Assembly: GCA_023101725.1 (NCBI GenBank)
Contig: JALJCO010001169.1
Location: 62,001 to 126,000, forward strand
DNA length: 64,000 nt
From: Atherinomorus stipes
Taxonomy: Eukaryota > Chordata > Actinopteri > Atheriniformes > Atherinidae
Reading direction: 5' to 3'
Part shown: piece after piece, positions 1 through 11,897 of the stretch
Layout: each line of letters opens with the position of its first letter
Position numbering within the stretch: position 1 is the stretch's first letter
Program-made: the position numbers and the translations under genes
Notes under the pieces: model-generated
Seen by the model: only the letters and a program-made list of their open reading frames with translations
Database searches by the model: none
What the model was told of the DNA's origin: nothing

Positions 1-1356
1 ATATGCAAACTTGCTGCCTTAAAAAATACGTTTTTATTAATGTACAGTAAGTGACTAAGTCGAGTCAACTATAATTGAGTGTGTAAACTTTTTTTTTTAA
101 CATGATAAATCTGATTAAGCTGTAAGTGATTGAGGTTGTGAAGGAAACTTGATATGATTAATTTCACATAAATAAGATGAGATAGGCTACTTCATACAAA
201 CTTGGGTTTTAGCTAAAACTGATGTCAGACCACAGACAGTGCAGCCACTGCTGGATAATAAGTTTTAAATACAGGAATAAACGGTAAGTTGAGAGCAGTC
301 ACATGACAACATTATTTATAAATCCCTCATTTGTGAATTATCTCTAATCTGTTGTTAAAAGAAGTGAACTGCATTGTGGGAAACCTGCTCCCTCTCCATC
401 ACTAATTTACCTGTACTCAATTTAATTACAATCAACTTAAGTAAATTAAGTTATCAAGCATTTTGTCCTCCAAAGTTCTTATAGATTATCTAATATAATA
501 ATTATAACTACCACAGATTCTATTAAAATCAATGTCACATTTTACAGTGAACAAAATAATTCTTTTTATTATACTTTTACAGTTTAAAGACAAACAATGA
601 AACTTTTAGCAGTTGTCTCAGTGATGCGCCCCCTATCGGCGGCTAAACGAGCCTCCATCTTGCATAATACTTCTACTGTGAGCTCCCTCTAATCAGTAAA
701 AGACAGTCTTGTCTTGGCCCTTGTTCTGTCACTTCCTCTCTTTCTTTTCCTCTCTTCCTCCAGTAATGTTTCTTTGCGTTTCTTTACCGAATCTGACATG
801 ATGCTCGTTCAAAACACCTGCTGTGTTCAGATCTGATTCATAATCATTTGCTAGTTAGTGACACGGTGCACAACCAATAGTCGGCTGCCACGTCACAGCT
901 GCGTCCCGGATGGAAAACTTAAATACTGCGGTTTCTGAACCCCAGGACACTTCTGGGCAATGACGGCTCGAAAATGCACATTATGAATGTTACTGTGCCA
1001 TCAAAACGCGTCAGAAACATATATTTTTTAGGTCTAAAAGTTACTGTACATTGTGTGTCTTTAAAACAAATTCAACCCCAAGTTGCACATTTTAAACAGT
1101 CTTAAGATTCAAACCAAAATGTAAAGGGTTTCCCTTCATCTTGCTGAAAAATCGGAGAACAGCACAACTTCTTAGAACCTTATCATGACAGCACGCTCCT
1201 GGGGAGTCCTGCCCTATTTATGAGCTTACAGCTGCTGTTAAATAAATGGAGATTTGGTCCATCACAGGAGAGCAGGAGCTAGTTTTCTAATGTTTTCTGG
1301 GTAATGCCGAGCCCATATTATAAACATGCACTGAACATGCTCAGATGGGCCTGCCA
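1..1356. other. AT-rich intergenic DNA, no gene seen
   Basis: No long open frame and no recognised repeat. A less AT-rich patch lies around 600-1000, but it shows no coding or promoter pattern that I can defend. Confidence 0.5.
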
Positions 1357-1757
1357 CACTGCAAACAGATCTTACCTGATATAATTTTTTAAATTTCTAG
1401 TCAAAATATCTCATCACGCTCAAAATAAGACAAAGTTACCTAAAGAGAAACATGAGACACAGGAACTTGTTTTAAGGCAATGTTTTTCTTATTACAAGCA
1501 AAAAAATCTTGGCCGCTCTTAAAATAGGTAAAAAGAAAAAGGGCTTTTGCTTGTAATAAGCAAAAAAAATTCTGCCAACAAAACAAGAAAAATTGTCTTG
1601 ATAAGATTTCTTGAAATAAGATGCATTGCTTAAAACAACTTCTTATATCTCACTGAAATGTTTCTCTTTAGGTAGTGTTGTCTTATTTTGAGTGTGATCA
1701 GATATTTTGACTAGAAATTACAAAAATATGCTGGTTAAGATTTGACATTTTGCAGTG
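1357..1757. mobile_element. Foldback miniature transposon, about 400 bp
   Basis: The segment starts CACTGCAAA and ends TTTGCAGTG. The two halves are imperfect inverted copies over nearly their whole length: for example, the left arm's 'ctagtcaaaatatctcatca' and 'acctaaagagaaacat' recur inverted in the right arm. It has no coding capacity. It is a non-autonomous DNA transposon of foldback type. The superfamily is not settled because I see no clear target duplication. Confidence 0.7.
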
Positions 1758-2414
1758 CAAGGACTGTTGTGGGTTTTCTGTGGGTCAGTTTGGGTGGGGC
1801 AAACCCACATCAACCCTATGGGCCCAAGTGGGGCCTACAGCTGGTTTGCCTATTTTCACACATCACTTGACAGCAGGGTTTGATTTATGGGGAAGTCAGG
1901 GAGCTTGGCTTTCCTGAAAAGCAGATAAACTCCCCAGAAAACACTCACCTGAGTGGGGAGGGGGCACGATGGTAAATATTCCACTTTCAGGTTATACTTA
2001 ATTTTATTTTCTATAATGTTCCTGGTAATTTTTTTTTTTCAATTAAAAAGATCATAGGATTAATTTGTCAGTGTTGTGTGTTTATTCATTTGATAAATTA
2101 AATTTTCTGAACACAGAGCGGATCCATCCGTTTTTTTTGTGGGCAGTAGTATTGTATGTTTGTCTGTTTATTTGTGGCTTGCGCTGCCCAAACAGCCACC
2201 ACTTAATTTGCTGCTTTTGTGGCTGTTTAAAGAACTTTCCACCCCATATGAGATGTTTCTGATTGTATCAGGTGCATACAGCAGTAGCAAAATGTTTTCA
2301 GCTGTAACCCTGTTTTTGACTGTGCTGATGTGTGTTAATATATAAGTGCATGCACGTGACTTGGAAAGTGACTTGGGTGTCATGCACACCCAAAACTCCC
2401 TCAAAAGCCCTGTT
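1758..2414. other. Intergenic, nothing recognised
   Basis: Only short overlapping open frames on both strands, without motifs, so I call no gene. Confidence 0.5.
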
Positions 2415-3125
2415 AATTTAAATCAAATCATATCAAATTTTATTTATATAGCACTTTTCATGCATAACAGCTTTACAAAGTGCTTCATATATTAAAAACA
2501 ACATAATACATCAACAGTCCCCCAAGTTTATCTGAAACAACACACATACACATGCACACGCATACATACTCTCTCATATACACACCGATTTACCCCCCCC
2601 AAGAATAGACTATCCCGAAGACATGTGGCCACCGCCACAGGCAGCCACCCAGATCTGGGCAGACCAGGTCCACACCACAGCTATTAGGCTGCAGTGCCAG
2701 ACCCCGACCACCCGGACAGGGACATCGATCATGGTGTCGGCCCCAACGCTAAAGCAGGCATGGGCCCCGACATGGAGGACCCCATGAGGAACAGACCGGA
2801 GGGATTAAAAAAAAAAGAATCCGACAATCTAAAAACCTAAAAACAGGAACAACAAATAAGACCAGTTTAAATAAAAGAATTAGTCTAAATCATACACTTG
2901 GTTAAAAGAAGTCAGTGATCAAAACAGAATTATAAAAACCATGAACTAGTTCAAAAGATAAATAAGTAAATAAATAAAAAGATGAAAGGGTAAAACAGAC
3001 CTACTTAAAAAAGGAATAAAATCTGATTGTAAGCTAAACCAAAAAGGTAGGTCTTGAGCCTTTTCTTACAAACATGGACAGTCTCTGCAGCCCTGCACAA
3101 CAGGTAAAACTAATAACCGAATCCT
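2415..3125. repeat. Teleost interspersed repeat (tattatatagcactttt type)
   Basis: It opens with an AATC/AAAT-rich stretch followed by 'tttatttatatagcactttt', a sequence seen at one end of a very common teleost repeat. It then runs through a GC-richer core (2620-2800) and ends near 'aacatggacagtctctgcag'. From memory of fish repeats this is probably the 3' part of a non-LTR retrotransposon read on the minus strand. The family name is uncertain. Confidence 0.45.
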
Positions 3126-3191
3126 TCTTTTTGGACATTATTTACATATTACTATGTGTCTGTGAATGGCATACTGAGAAAATTAGATTTA

Positions 3192-3384
3192 CACTATATT
3201 ACCAAAGGTTTTGGGACACCCCTCCAAATCACTGAAACTTGGTGTTTTAGGAACTTGACTGGCCTGCACAGAGTCCTGACCTCAACCCGTCTGGACTGCT
3301 TTGGGATGAATCAGAGAGTGAGATCCAGGCCTTCTCATCCAACACCAGCACCTTACCTCACAAATGCACTTCAGGAAAAATGGT

Positions 3385-3415
<31 letters not shown>

Positions 3416-3565
3416 AACACATATTAAAGCTTGTGGAAAGTCTTCCCAGAAGCGTTGAAGCTGTTCACTGTAGCTGCAAAGGGTGGGTCAGCTCCCTACA
3501 GAATAGATGTCATTAAAATTCATGTGCGTGTAAAGGCAGATGTCCCACTCATTTTGTCCGTATAA
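3192..3565 (+). mobile_element. Internally deleted Tc1/mariner element
   Basis: The left end, 'cactatattaccaaaggttt' followed by 'tgggacacc', and the right end, 'gtcccactcattttgtccg', are decayed inverted copies of a common teleost Tc1 terminus. Between them is only the C-terminal part of a transposase reading frame. It contains the equivalent of the DLNPxxxLWDE region and the 'RPSHPTPAPYLTNAL' tail typical of Tc1 transposases. The N-terminal and central catalytic regions are gone. A poly(A) run of about 22 bases lies inside (3387-3410). Confidence 0.75.
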
Positions 3566-5559
3566 TCTATTTTAGCTACTATGAGGAATGCATGTTGGAT
3601 AAATCAGAATTTTCAAAGCTCTAAAATAATGATGTACAAATTATAATGTTTTTCCAGCTTTTTTTTTTTTTTCTTAGAAAACTTTCCAATGCAGAAAAAT
3701 ATTTGGACTGTAATCTTGCAGCACAGACTTGACTCCAGAAAACGATGCTGCAGGCAACTTCCTAGTGTCACTCAAATGCTAAGCAGAAAGAAAATGGCAG
3801 GGAATCACTGAGTCATGAGTGATGTTTCCCACACACTCTTGCACTTGAAAAACATGGCAATCAAAGCTGGATACCTCCTTACATACACATCAGCCCAAAA
3901 TGTCAACCGGTGTCATTAACAGTGATCTGGCAGAGCAAAGTCGTGCTGCTATTTTTAAAGCCCCGTATGCTTTTACTGGATGAAATTAGGGTTTCAGATT
4001 ATTGAAGGAACTGCACTCATCATGAATCTGACATGAGCGCGTCTCCACCAGCAGCTGTTCATTTGCTGGTCTGTAAAGAGCTACGAAGACGGAAGATAAA
4101 CGCACAGCCTGACATGCTGCAGTTAATCAAGGGCAGCAGTACATTGCTCTGGGTATCTGTTTCCAATCATATTGCACATTCTTGCCACAACTGTCTTGAG
4201 GATGGAAAGTATTTGATGACCTCACGCTGACATGTAGAGAAGGAATGAATCACTGAGCTTTAATTTTATTTTCCATGTCCCTGTCTTTCCATCTAACATT
4301 TAATATTTAACTTTGGTTTGAATTTAGCTATTTAGTGTTTAATGCAGTCCGGTCTGCACACTCTGTATAAAACTGTTAGCCACCACCCAGGTCACTTAAT
4401 GTCACTTCCACTTTGGCCCCCCTCATTGAAAGTCAAGTAGTAAATTGGCTCTAAGAACCAGTTTCCTGCACCAGAAGCTAGTGTGGACTTTTAAAGCAGC
4501 TTGAAGTCTTCAGTGGATAACTGCTCATGTATGCTAGATGCTAATGATGCACACTTATGGTGGGCAATTTCAGACATGATTTGCTGGTGAGGAGAGAAAT
4601 TATTGGGGGGAAAATGGGCTGTATTTTTTTCTGCAGAAGGATATGTATGATACATACAGCTCATCTATATTTATCCTACCCAAATGAACACTGTCTAACT
4701 TAGTCTTTCACAACATTTCATGCTAAAATTAATGCAGTCAGGCAAGAAAGGCAAGTCATATCTTTAAGATCATTTTTAAAATTTGCAATATACAGTTCTT
4801 GTTCTTTGTCTCTTGAACTTCCCAAATAGTTAACTATCTAAGAGGCCACCCAGTCAAATCCAATATGATTTGTGTCCTAAGACATGACTTCCCCTATTAA
4901 AGGCCCACAATGTAACTTTTCAACCTAAAAAATATGCATTTCTGATGTGTTTTGGTCAGTCCACTTTTTTTGAGTCTCCACAGATAAAAACTGGGATGGG
5001 TACCCTTATATCCAACCTGACCCATCCTATTTTTGGTAGCCTTCCACAGGGGTACTGAGATAACCGATCCGAAACAAAAAGGTGGAGCTTAATACACACT
5101 AATCTGTTGACTGGTTGAAAAATATGTCACGTCCCACGCGACCTGGAATAAAAACAAAGCAGGGATGACCCCTTTGTTTCTGCTTTGTTTAAAAGGCATT
5201 ACACTGTGATGATGTCACACAATCATTCAGCAGCGCTATCCGATTAATACTCCACCGCCAGGGTAAGGGTACAGGTTGCTGTGGGGACTCAACGTGAAAA
5301 CAACACATCTGTACTAAAACCCGCCCAACCTGGCCTGGCCCGACCCGACCTGACCCAGCCCACAGGTGGAAACAGGGCTTTAGAGACCACTTTTCCTTAG
5401 GAGACCTGATCAGCTGCTAATGCTTGCTTCAGCACAGCCCCAAGGATCATAAAGGTATTCAGACCTCTCCACCACATTAATGTGGAAATTCACAGAGGGG
5501 CTCCTGTGCATCAAAGGGAGTCTGTATGGATACTTTAAAGTGGTTATCTGTTTTGAATG
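3566..5559. other. Intergenic, weak repeat traces only
   Basis: No gene seen. At 4898 'TTAAAGGCCCACAATGTAAC' resembles the left end of a TTAA-target element, but no matching right end was found. Around 4990-5390 lies a stretch with repeated 'cctgacccatcc' and 'ccgacccgacctgaccc' motifs, probably an old miniature transposon; boundaries are not defined. Confidence 0.4.
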
Positions 5560-5780
5560 CCTCCAGGTTGCCAACCTTGGACAACAAGCTTGGGTGAGAC
5601 CCCAGGGAAGACCCAGGACCCAATGGAGGAATTACAAATCTCCTGGAATGCCTCTGGATCCTTCAAAGGTTGGAGAGTTTCACTGTGGAGAGGGTTGTCT
5701 TGGTTTCCCTCTTCTACTTGTTGCCTATGTTACCCAACCTTGTATAAAGGGTAGAAAATGGATTCATGGATGTTGTGGAG
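5560..5780 (+). pseudogene. 3' end of an RTE-type (Rex3-like) LINE
   Basis: The plus strand encodes RPQGRPRTQWRNYKSPGMP. This matches the C-terminal GRPRTRWRDY motif of RTE-clade reverse transcriptase polyproteins abundant in teleosts. It is followed by a decayed 'tagaaaatggattcatggatg' tail like the ATGGATGG tails of these LINEs. Only the extreme 3' end is present, which fits 5' truncation during retrotransposition. The clade assignment comes from motif recall. Confidence 0.65.
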
Positions 5781-6656
5781 AAATAGCTTTACTAATGTAC
5801 CATTATTTGACCATTTTTACCATTTACCATTATATGTGCTGATCACTGTCCACAGAAGGCACCCTAGCATTGACTTAGATCAGAGGTGTAGTCGGTGACC
5901 CACATAATGTTTATGTCAAAAAAATGCCTCGACTGGATGCCAGTCCGATACTTGAGATCAGGTCAATTAATTAATTAACACCATAATGCTGATGTTGTCA
6001 GATAAGGAAAATACAACCAATGTCAGAAACCCATTGAGAGTTGAATTAACTTGCAGAATTTCACAGTTTGGGCCGTGTTAAATCACTCTGGCTGCAACCA
6101 AAGGTCTTATTTGGAGATGAATATTTACCCTTCACCATCACCCATCTTTAAATTGGAGGTTCACATCTTCCCAAATACTTCATCTACCAATAGAGGTTGC
6201 GTGTAGATTTTTTGTTGTTCATTATTTTGGGTGAGAGGGTAAAAAAAAAATAAAAAAATATTTTTTTTCCTTCTCTTTAAAAATAAAAAAAATATATAAT
6301 AATAATAAATACTTGGCGGTTTTTTTTTAAAAAATATGGGTAAAGGTGGGGAGAAGGATGGATACTTTTTTTTCCTCCTCTTTTCCATCAATCATCTTTT
6401 TTTTTTCTCCTTTTTACACCATCATTATCATATGGGGTGGGAAGAACGGACCACAGCTGAGAAATTTTGTGGAAACAAAAGGAGAAAAAGAGGAAAAAAT
6501 AAACCTCGCCATCAAGTGGTGGAGGGAAATTGCATAAAAGATGCGGCTTCAGATATTTCTTCGTGAAAATGGAAAAGAACGGAAAAAAACTGCCCGCTAC
6601 CAATATAATAGCTTTTAGTCGACTCCTTGATATTTGTAATTTGTATAGATACTGTC
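5781..6656. other. Low-complexity stretch, possibly poor consensus
   Basis: No gene seen. From about 6235 to 6600 the sequence is full of long A and T runs and purine- or pyrimidine-only blocks. These generate several short open frames with no family motifs. Confidence 0.5.
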
Positions 6657-6740
6657 ATTTGGAACCTGTCCGGGGTATACCCTGCCTCTGCCGCTGGGAT
6701 AGACTCCAGCCCCCCGTTTAGGTGACGGATGGATGGATGT
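6657..6740 (+). repeat. LINE 3' tail fragment (gatggatgg end)
   Basis: 'cctgtccggggtataccctg' followed by 'ctgggatagactccagcccc' and a GATGGATGG tail is a very frequent teleost non-LTR retrotransposon 3' end. Only about 80 bases remain. Confidence 0.6.
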
Positions 6741-7847
6741 GTAATATCCTCTGATCATTTAAACACAACTATTAAAAACTTTTTTTTTTTTCGAACAGTT
6801 GAGAGAGAAACCTTTGTTCAAATCTTACATCAGTCCAACACATAAAAACCCAACTTTTATTGCCACAAGCTCTGAAATTGTGATTTTAGCTTAGTTTTGT
6901 TGACCATACTGTGTAAATATTGTATTGTATGCCTCTTACCTTTATTCCATACTCTAATCAGGGAAAAGCCTGACGCTGTTAAATTTATCCAAGATGGTAA
7001 TTCATCACAGAAAAAAGAAACACAATGTGAAATAAGGTTAAAGAAGCTGGTTTAACACAACTCGGTGGCACAAGCTTATGAACAGTATGATTACTGACAA
7101 TAGGGTTCTGTATTGCAAATGTGACCTTTATAAATTTTAGCTCACTCATAATGTATCACTTTAAAGAGGTCATATCCAAAAGGCACTTTTGATTGTAATT
7201 AGCCACCTAGTGAAGGTTTAAAGGAGACCTATCTCATTTTGTCCTGGAGAATACTTAATTCTTTGACTGGTAGAGCAGCAGCGCTGTGAGTCAGCCTTAT
7301 TTTCCTTCTCAGTTTGTGTAATGGAATCAAACTGGGGTGAGATAATGCCTGAGTTGGCAGTCAGGCACAGCGCCCACATCCCTCACACAGGAAGTCGGCT
7401 GCACTCAGAGCAGAGCACTCCTGCCACCTGGTGGACTGTTGTCAACATGCAGCTCGTTGAACAGATGCACCACAGACTGACAGCTTCTGACAACTTGGCT
7501 GTTCACAAAATGTCAGAAAAGGTCAGGGCATCCTCTTGGCTCAGCAGTCAGATTTGCTGTGCTCTTGTAGGCATTTCCCTTCCACACACACAAACACAAG
7601 CTCAGAAATCCACCTGCTGTGATCAGCCACGACCTTATGCTGCCAAAGGTTAAACGCCTAACTCAAGGGGATGTTGGCAGTGTGTCTTGTATAGTACTGT
7701 GCCCAGTGCTGCAGCAGCTCATTTAAATTAAATCATGAATCCAATGAAGCTTAATGTTTGCAGAATCGAGTACCTGGATGCTGAATTAGTATCTTTCTCA
7801 TTCCTAGAACACTTAAAGTTATGACTGGACATTTAGTTTAATCTCAG
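6741..7847. other. Intergenic, no recognised element
   Basis: There is a 110-codon open frame at 7321-7653, but its composition is unremarkable and I recognise no domain or splice context. I do not call it a gene. Confidence 0.45.
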
Positions 7848-8063
7848 CATGTATGCTAAAACTTTGAAACTAAAGAAACTGCATGAACTAAGAATTTCTG
7901 GTCAGAACAGTCCTCCCACTGTGTCCCAATGTCTCAGTGATTCAGAGTTATGGTTGAATCATAACAAAGAAAATCCAAATGTATCTGCTTCTGTAAGACT
8001 TCAGTATCCGGAAAAAATGAAGCAAGAGAGGCTTACATCCCTTGTGGACATCCTCAGAAGGAG
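7848..8063 (+). CDS. Candidate internal exon of an unidentified gene
   Basis: A polypyrimidine-like tract ending in 'tttaatctcag' (AG at 7846-7847) precedes the block. An AG|GTATGTG donor follows it at 8063/8064. Between them is 216 bases, a multiple of three, open in one frame. It encodes a Lys/Arg/Ser-rich peptide that contains 'KLHELRISGQNSPPTVSQ' and ends near 'LTSLVDILRRR'. No transposon motif is present and no repeat terminus surrounds it, unlike most of this window. I do not recognise the protein. The open frame could be chance, since AT-rich DNA yields 70-codon frames occasionally. The matching splice sites on both sides are what lift it above noise. Confidence 0.33.
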
Positions 8064-8482
8064 GTATGTGATTTTTAGGACAGGTCACAGAAATGCTTAT
8101 AATATTAAACAGTCTGTTGACTTCATATATTTCTGAGGCACTATATCTATATCTGCATTCCTTTGCATATGATGGCAGCATTACTCACCAATAGTATTAT
8201 TAAAAGAAAGACTTGTAAAAACTCTAGAAATGTTTCTAGGTGTCAGCAATACTTCAAGTATTTAAGATCACAAAACAATAAATCACAAACTACCCAGGCA
8301 CTTGTAAATAACTAAAAGAATAACAAAGTACTGATAAATGAGGTTTTCAAAATCATTCGAATATAAGCTGTGATTTCTGCAGTGAGATATTGAGATGAGT
8401 CTGCTCAGGCTGCAGACTGACAGATCCCAGATCAGCTCAAGTGAGTCACTGTGCAGGGGCAATGGTAAAAAATTAATTTTAA
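8064..8482. other. Intergenic, nothing recognised
   Basis: If the preceding exon is real this is intron. No other signal seen. Confidence 0.4.
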
Positions 8483-8999
8483 AGGTAGAGTCCAAAGTTT
8501 CTCCCCCATTAGACTTGTGCAAGTGAAATCCGTCTCAAACTGTGTCTTTGGTCCTTTATGCGCGTGCAGTGGTGAGTTTGAATGCAACTCCCTCTCCCCG
8601 TCTGTATTTCGCTCTTTCGCTTTGTTATGATCTGGTCAGGACGTTTCTGGGTGGAGATTTCTGTTCATATCGCCAGCCAATGACAGAGCTAAGGGCATAA
8701 TGCTGTGTGGGAATAAGCTTATGATTGGAGCAGACGCCAGTCACTCAAACTTTCAAAGGAAAAGAAAAAAAGAAAAAAGGGCGGATGCACCGAAGAAAAG
8801 GTAAGAGCTTTAGATACAGCACGTTGAAAAACCAGGGTTAATATTGCTTTGGCTTTTACCCACTTCTGAGCTCTGAAGGAGAGGCTTGAAGCTGAATAGG
8901 CTGAAGAATGAGGCGGCCATTAGTCTGAGAGGGAGGGGCGCTCAGTCTGAATACTGTTGTTTGCAAACAGAAATGGTGGGGGGACTTCGGACCCTACCT
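8483..8999. mobile_element. TTAA-target miniature transposon, family A
   Basis: The left end is TTAA|AGGTAGAGTCC (TTAA at 8479-8482). The right end is GGACCCTACCT|ATAA, so one TTAA flank has a point change. The 517-bp interior has no reading frame of note. The TTAA target and the short termini starting AGG fit piggyBac- or Kolobok-like non-autonomous elements. Part of the right end recurs inverted at 33292-33445, which confirms a repeat family. Confidence 0.7.
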
Positions 9000-9054
9000 A
9001 TAAGGAAACAAAACTGCTTCAATGGAAATCATAAATCATCAATGGATTTGTTAA

Positions 9055-9507
9055 AGGGACTACAGGCAAGATTAAGAAACGAAACTCGCGACTGGCGCTT
9101 CAGGTAACTGCAGCCACAAGCCAAGCCATCACAAACTGAAGCTATAATGTTGTTTACCAACCTTTTTCTTCGTAGTTACACTTTTTAGTGTCTTTCAGTT
9201 GATCTGGATCGTTTGCTGACAGCAGAAAAATCCATAACTATCACTTACAGTGTTTGAATTTAACACAACCGTCTTCTTCCTGTATCAAAACTGCGGATGT
9301 AGTGTCAGCTGACGTCCCGTCAGCAGGGCAGCGCGGGAAATTCGGACACCGAATTGCAGCGCATTTTGCAGCACACAGCCTGTTCAAGGCAACGGAGAGA
9401 AACGTGGGTGGAAACATTATTTTTGGTATTTAGCACTTCATCACTAAATACCCCCAAAAATGGACATGCATGTTTGTTTGTTTTTTTAATTTCTACCTCT
9501 AGTCCCT
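9055..9507. mobile_element. TTAA-target miniature transposon, family B, complete
   Basis: Perfect TTAA duplications lie at 9051-9054 and 9508-9511. The termini are AGGGACT and AGTCCCT. The 453-bp copy is non-coding. A second, rearranged copy lies at 17950-19328 and shares the 'ataatgttgtttac', 'tttcagttgatctggatcg' and 'gcagcacacagcctgttcaa' blocks. It sits only about 50 bases from the family A element. Confidence 0.8.
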
Positions 9508-9511
9508 TTAA

Positions 9512-10207
9512 TATCAGTGGACTCTGGGAAAGGTTTGCTAAACCAGATGAAATATGAGGCAGATGTTGGTTGTGATCATCTACTCTCAACCACTATGCCT
9601 TTGCACTAAATCTAAACATAATTTCTGATTGATTGCAGTTACTACCGTTACTCCCGTAACTATATTTCTCTCACATGAGGATGTTTATCCTCATATTTTT
9701 AATGGTTCTACTGTATGTTGGCTCATCACAGAATTAATCAAAGGTTTTTAACTCTGGTAAATACACACAAGCACCCCCCCCCCCCCAAACAACTGCAGTG
9801 AAAGACTATTCACCTGGTCCTATGATCCACTAATCATACTGCAAATTTAGGTAATCTCATCCAGGGGAGATACATTTTTGTCACAGTGGCAGAACAGTTA
9901 GCTAGCCAGTTACATAGCCAGGGTCGCTAATTTTATGGCTTTGAACAATTTTTTTTATTGAACATTTTCACGGGAACAATACAATACAAATGAAGCACTG
10001 ACATAAGGACTACATGCAAGACTCAAGAAATACAATAAAATGAGGCAAACAAATAGAAATCATATGTATAAAAAAATAAATAGATTAAATAAAGAACAGG
10101 TACATACATTGAGATAGTTTAACACAACATTAATGTTAAGCAAATGATTTCACTCAGAGGATGGGAAGAGCGATTGATAATGAACAACGAGTTTTGACTC
10201 TTGCTCA
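9512..10207. other. Intergenic; C-run and AT-rich DNA
   Basis: A C run of about 13 bases lies near 9773-9786. No gene or clear repeat terminus was seen. Confidence 0.45.
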
Positions 10208-10424
10208 GGGTTGCCCAAGTCCACTCCTATAGAGCTACTTTCTTGCAATTTTAAGAGCATACTCTCTCCAACACACCTGAATCAAATGGTTAATTCCCTG
10301 ATGCATGTCAATCAGCTCTGCAGAGGCCTGATAACGAGCCATTCATTTGTTTCATGTGTGTTGGAGAAGGGATGCAACCAAAATGTGGAGGATAGTATCT
10401 CTCGAAGACTGGACTTGGGCACTC
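10208..10424. repeat. Palindromic miniature repeat
   Basis: It begins GTTGCCCAAGTCC and ends GGACTTGGGCAC. The inner blocks 'tccaacacacctgaatcaaa' and 'catgtgtgttggagaaggga' are inverted partners. This is a recognisable teleost foldback repeat, about 217 bp, non-coding. Confidence 0.65.
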
Positions 10425-10462
10425 CGGGATAAATGTATGGATTTCATAGTATAATCAACTTC

Positions 10463-11490
10463 TAAAATGAATGAAAATGAAATGAATGAAAATGAAAAAT
10501 ACTTTATTCATCCCAGGAGGGAAATTCAGTGTTGAAATACCGTCTCTCTTCCTTTTTTTTCCCAACAATATAACATACAGTAAATACAACATAAAATTAA
10601 AGGCAGGGTAGGGGATCTTGGAAAAATGGTTTCGAGTGGCTAGCTTGTTAGCTTCCAAGTAAACAGCAGAGAAACCACGAGGATGCTGTGTTTGTAGTTT
10701 AGCCACGACGGAGCTGATGACATCACAGGCTGTCTCTGGTACGGTACCTGGTATTATATAAACCGCTACCAGAATAACACAGGCAAACTCTCTGGGTAAA
10801 TAATATGGACGAAAACTCACAGCTAACAGTTTGATGTCTTTTGTGCAGATCTTCGCCTTGACAGTGACGTGTCCTGGATGGCACCAATGCTGATTGACCA
10901 GCACTGCAATTCCACCTTCCTTTAGCTTCCCGCTGAGCTGTTTATTTCGGTCTGCACGGACCGTCTTGAAGCCGTGTACAGACGCATTACAGTCCGGGAT
11001 GTGTTTGTTCAGCCATGTCTCGGTGAAACACATGATACTGCACTCTCTGTACTTTTTCTGAGACCTTGTTACTGTAGCTCTTCAAGCTCGTCCATCTTGT
11101 TAGCTAGCGATCTCACATTACCCATCACAACAGTTGGAAGAAACGGTTTAAATCTCTACCGTTTTTCTCTCTGCCTTACCCCTGCCCTGCATCCTCTTGT
11201 CTTTCTCCTTAACTCCACTGGGATTTGACGTGTTATTTCGCTGAAAATCTTGATTTGGGAGAGTTTAAACAGTTGATCGTGGTGGTAAACATTTTTTCCG
11301 TTGCTATGGATACACATCATAACAAGTAGTGAAAAAAAGCCAAATATATGAAGAAAAATCTTCTGAATTGCACAGCCTTCAAACCAGCATAAAAAATCCT
11401 CCAAGAAAAACCTAATCTGACAAGTAATGTCAATAAAAAAGACAGCTATATTTGAAAAAAACACAAAAGCTAAGGGAGAGCTGTTACAAA
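10463..11490 (-). pseudogene. Deleted CR1/L2-like LINE, endonuclease part
   Basis: Read on the minus strand, the frame contains CFTETWLN, SGKLKEGG and VNQHWCHPGH. These match the N-terminal apurinic-type endonuclease domain of LINE polyproteins of the Jockey/CR1/L2 group common in fish. Upstream in another frame are leader residues like those of the second copy at 41191-42936. The endonuclease frame stops near 10680 and joins a short foreign segment and then a LINE 3' tail ('actttattcatcccaggagg' plus ATGAAA repeats). The whole reverse transcriptase is missing, so the copy is dead. Confidence 0.75.
10601..10678. mobile_element. Fragment of a TTAA-target element in the LINE
   Basis: TTAA|AGGCAGGGTAGG at 10597 onward resembles the terminus of a TTAA-target miniature. 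It sits exactly at the junction between the endonuclease part and the 3' tail of the LINE. No right terminus was seen. Confidence 0.35.
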
Positions 11491-11499
11491 CTGCAGCCA

Positions 11500-11897
11500 C
11501 CTAGCAGCACATTCCAGAACTGACCGTCGGGTATCTATCTCTCCCGTCTGGTGAAGTTGAGAATCGCGACCGACGGAGCATTAACTGTGTCGTAACAGCA
11601 TCTTCTGTTATATTCTGCTCATTACATCTTCACTATAACACTGAATTATGTTGTTGGCTCATTAATAACAATTTTCACTCACCCAAATACTTTGAAAAGC
11701 CTTTCATGCACGTAGTACATTGACGTTGATAAAGCTACACTGCCCTCTGGTGGCCACAACATGTACAACTCTAAGTTGATGCCAATACAAATTTAATGGT
11801 TAAATTATTATTAATAAATGTTCGAATATATTCGAACTTAGTTATAAAAAAACAAACGGACTTCGAATTTGATTTCTGAGCAAAAGTCAAAGCCCTA
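11500..11897. mobile_element. Partial hAT-like element, right end
   Basis: The region ends '...gcaaaagtcaaagcccta', the inverse of TAGGGCTTTGACTTTTGC, a terminus seen on teleost hAT elements. It is preceded by the 'ttcgaatatattcgaa' palindromic motif. The left end is not evident, so only a truncated copy is claimed. Confidence 0.45.

Noticed and set aside
7321..7653. 110-codon plus-strand frame
   Set aside because: No domain, no splice sites at frame limits, composition no different from surroundings.
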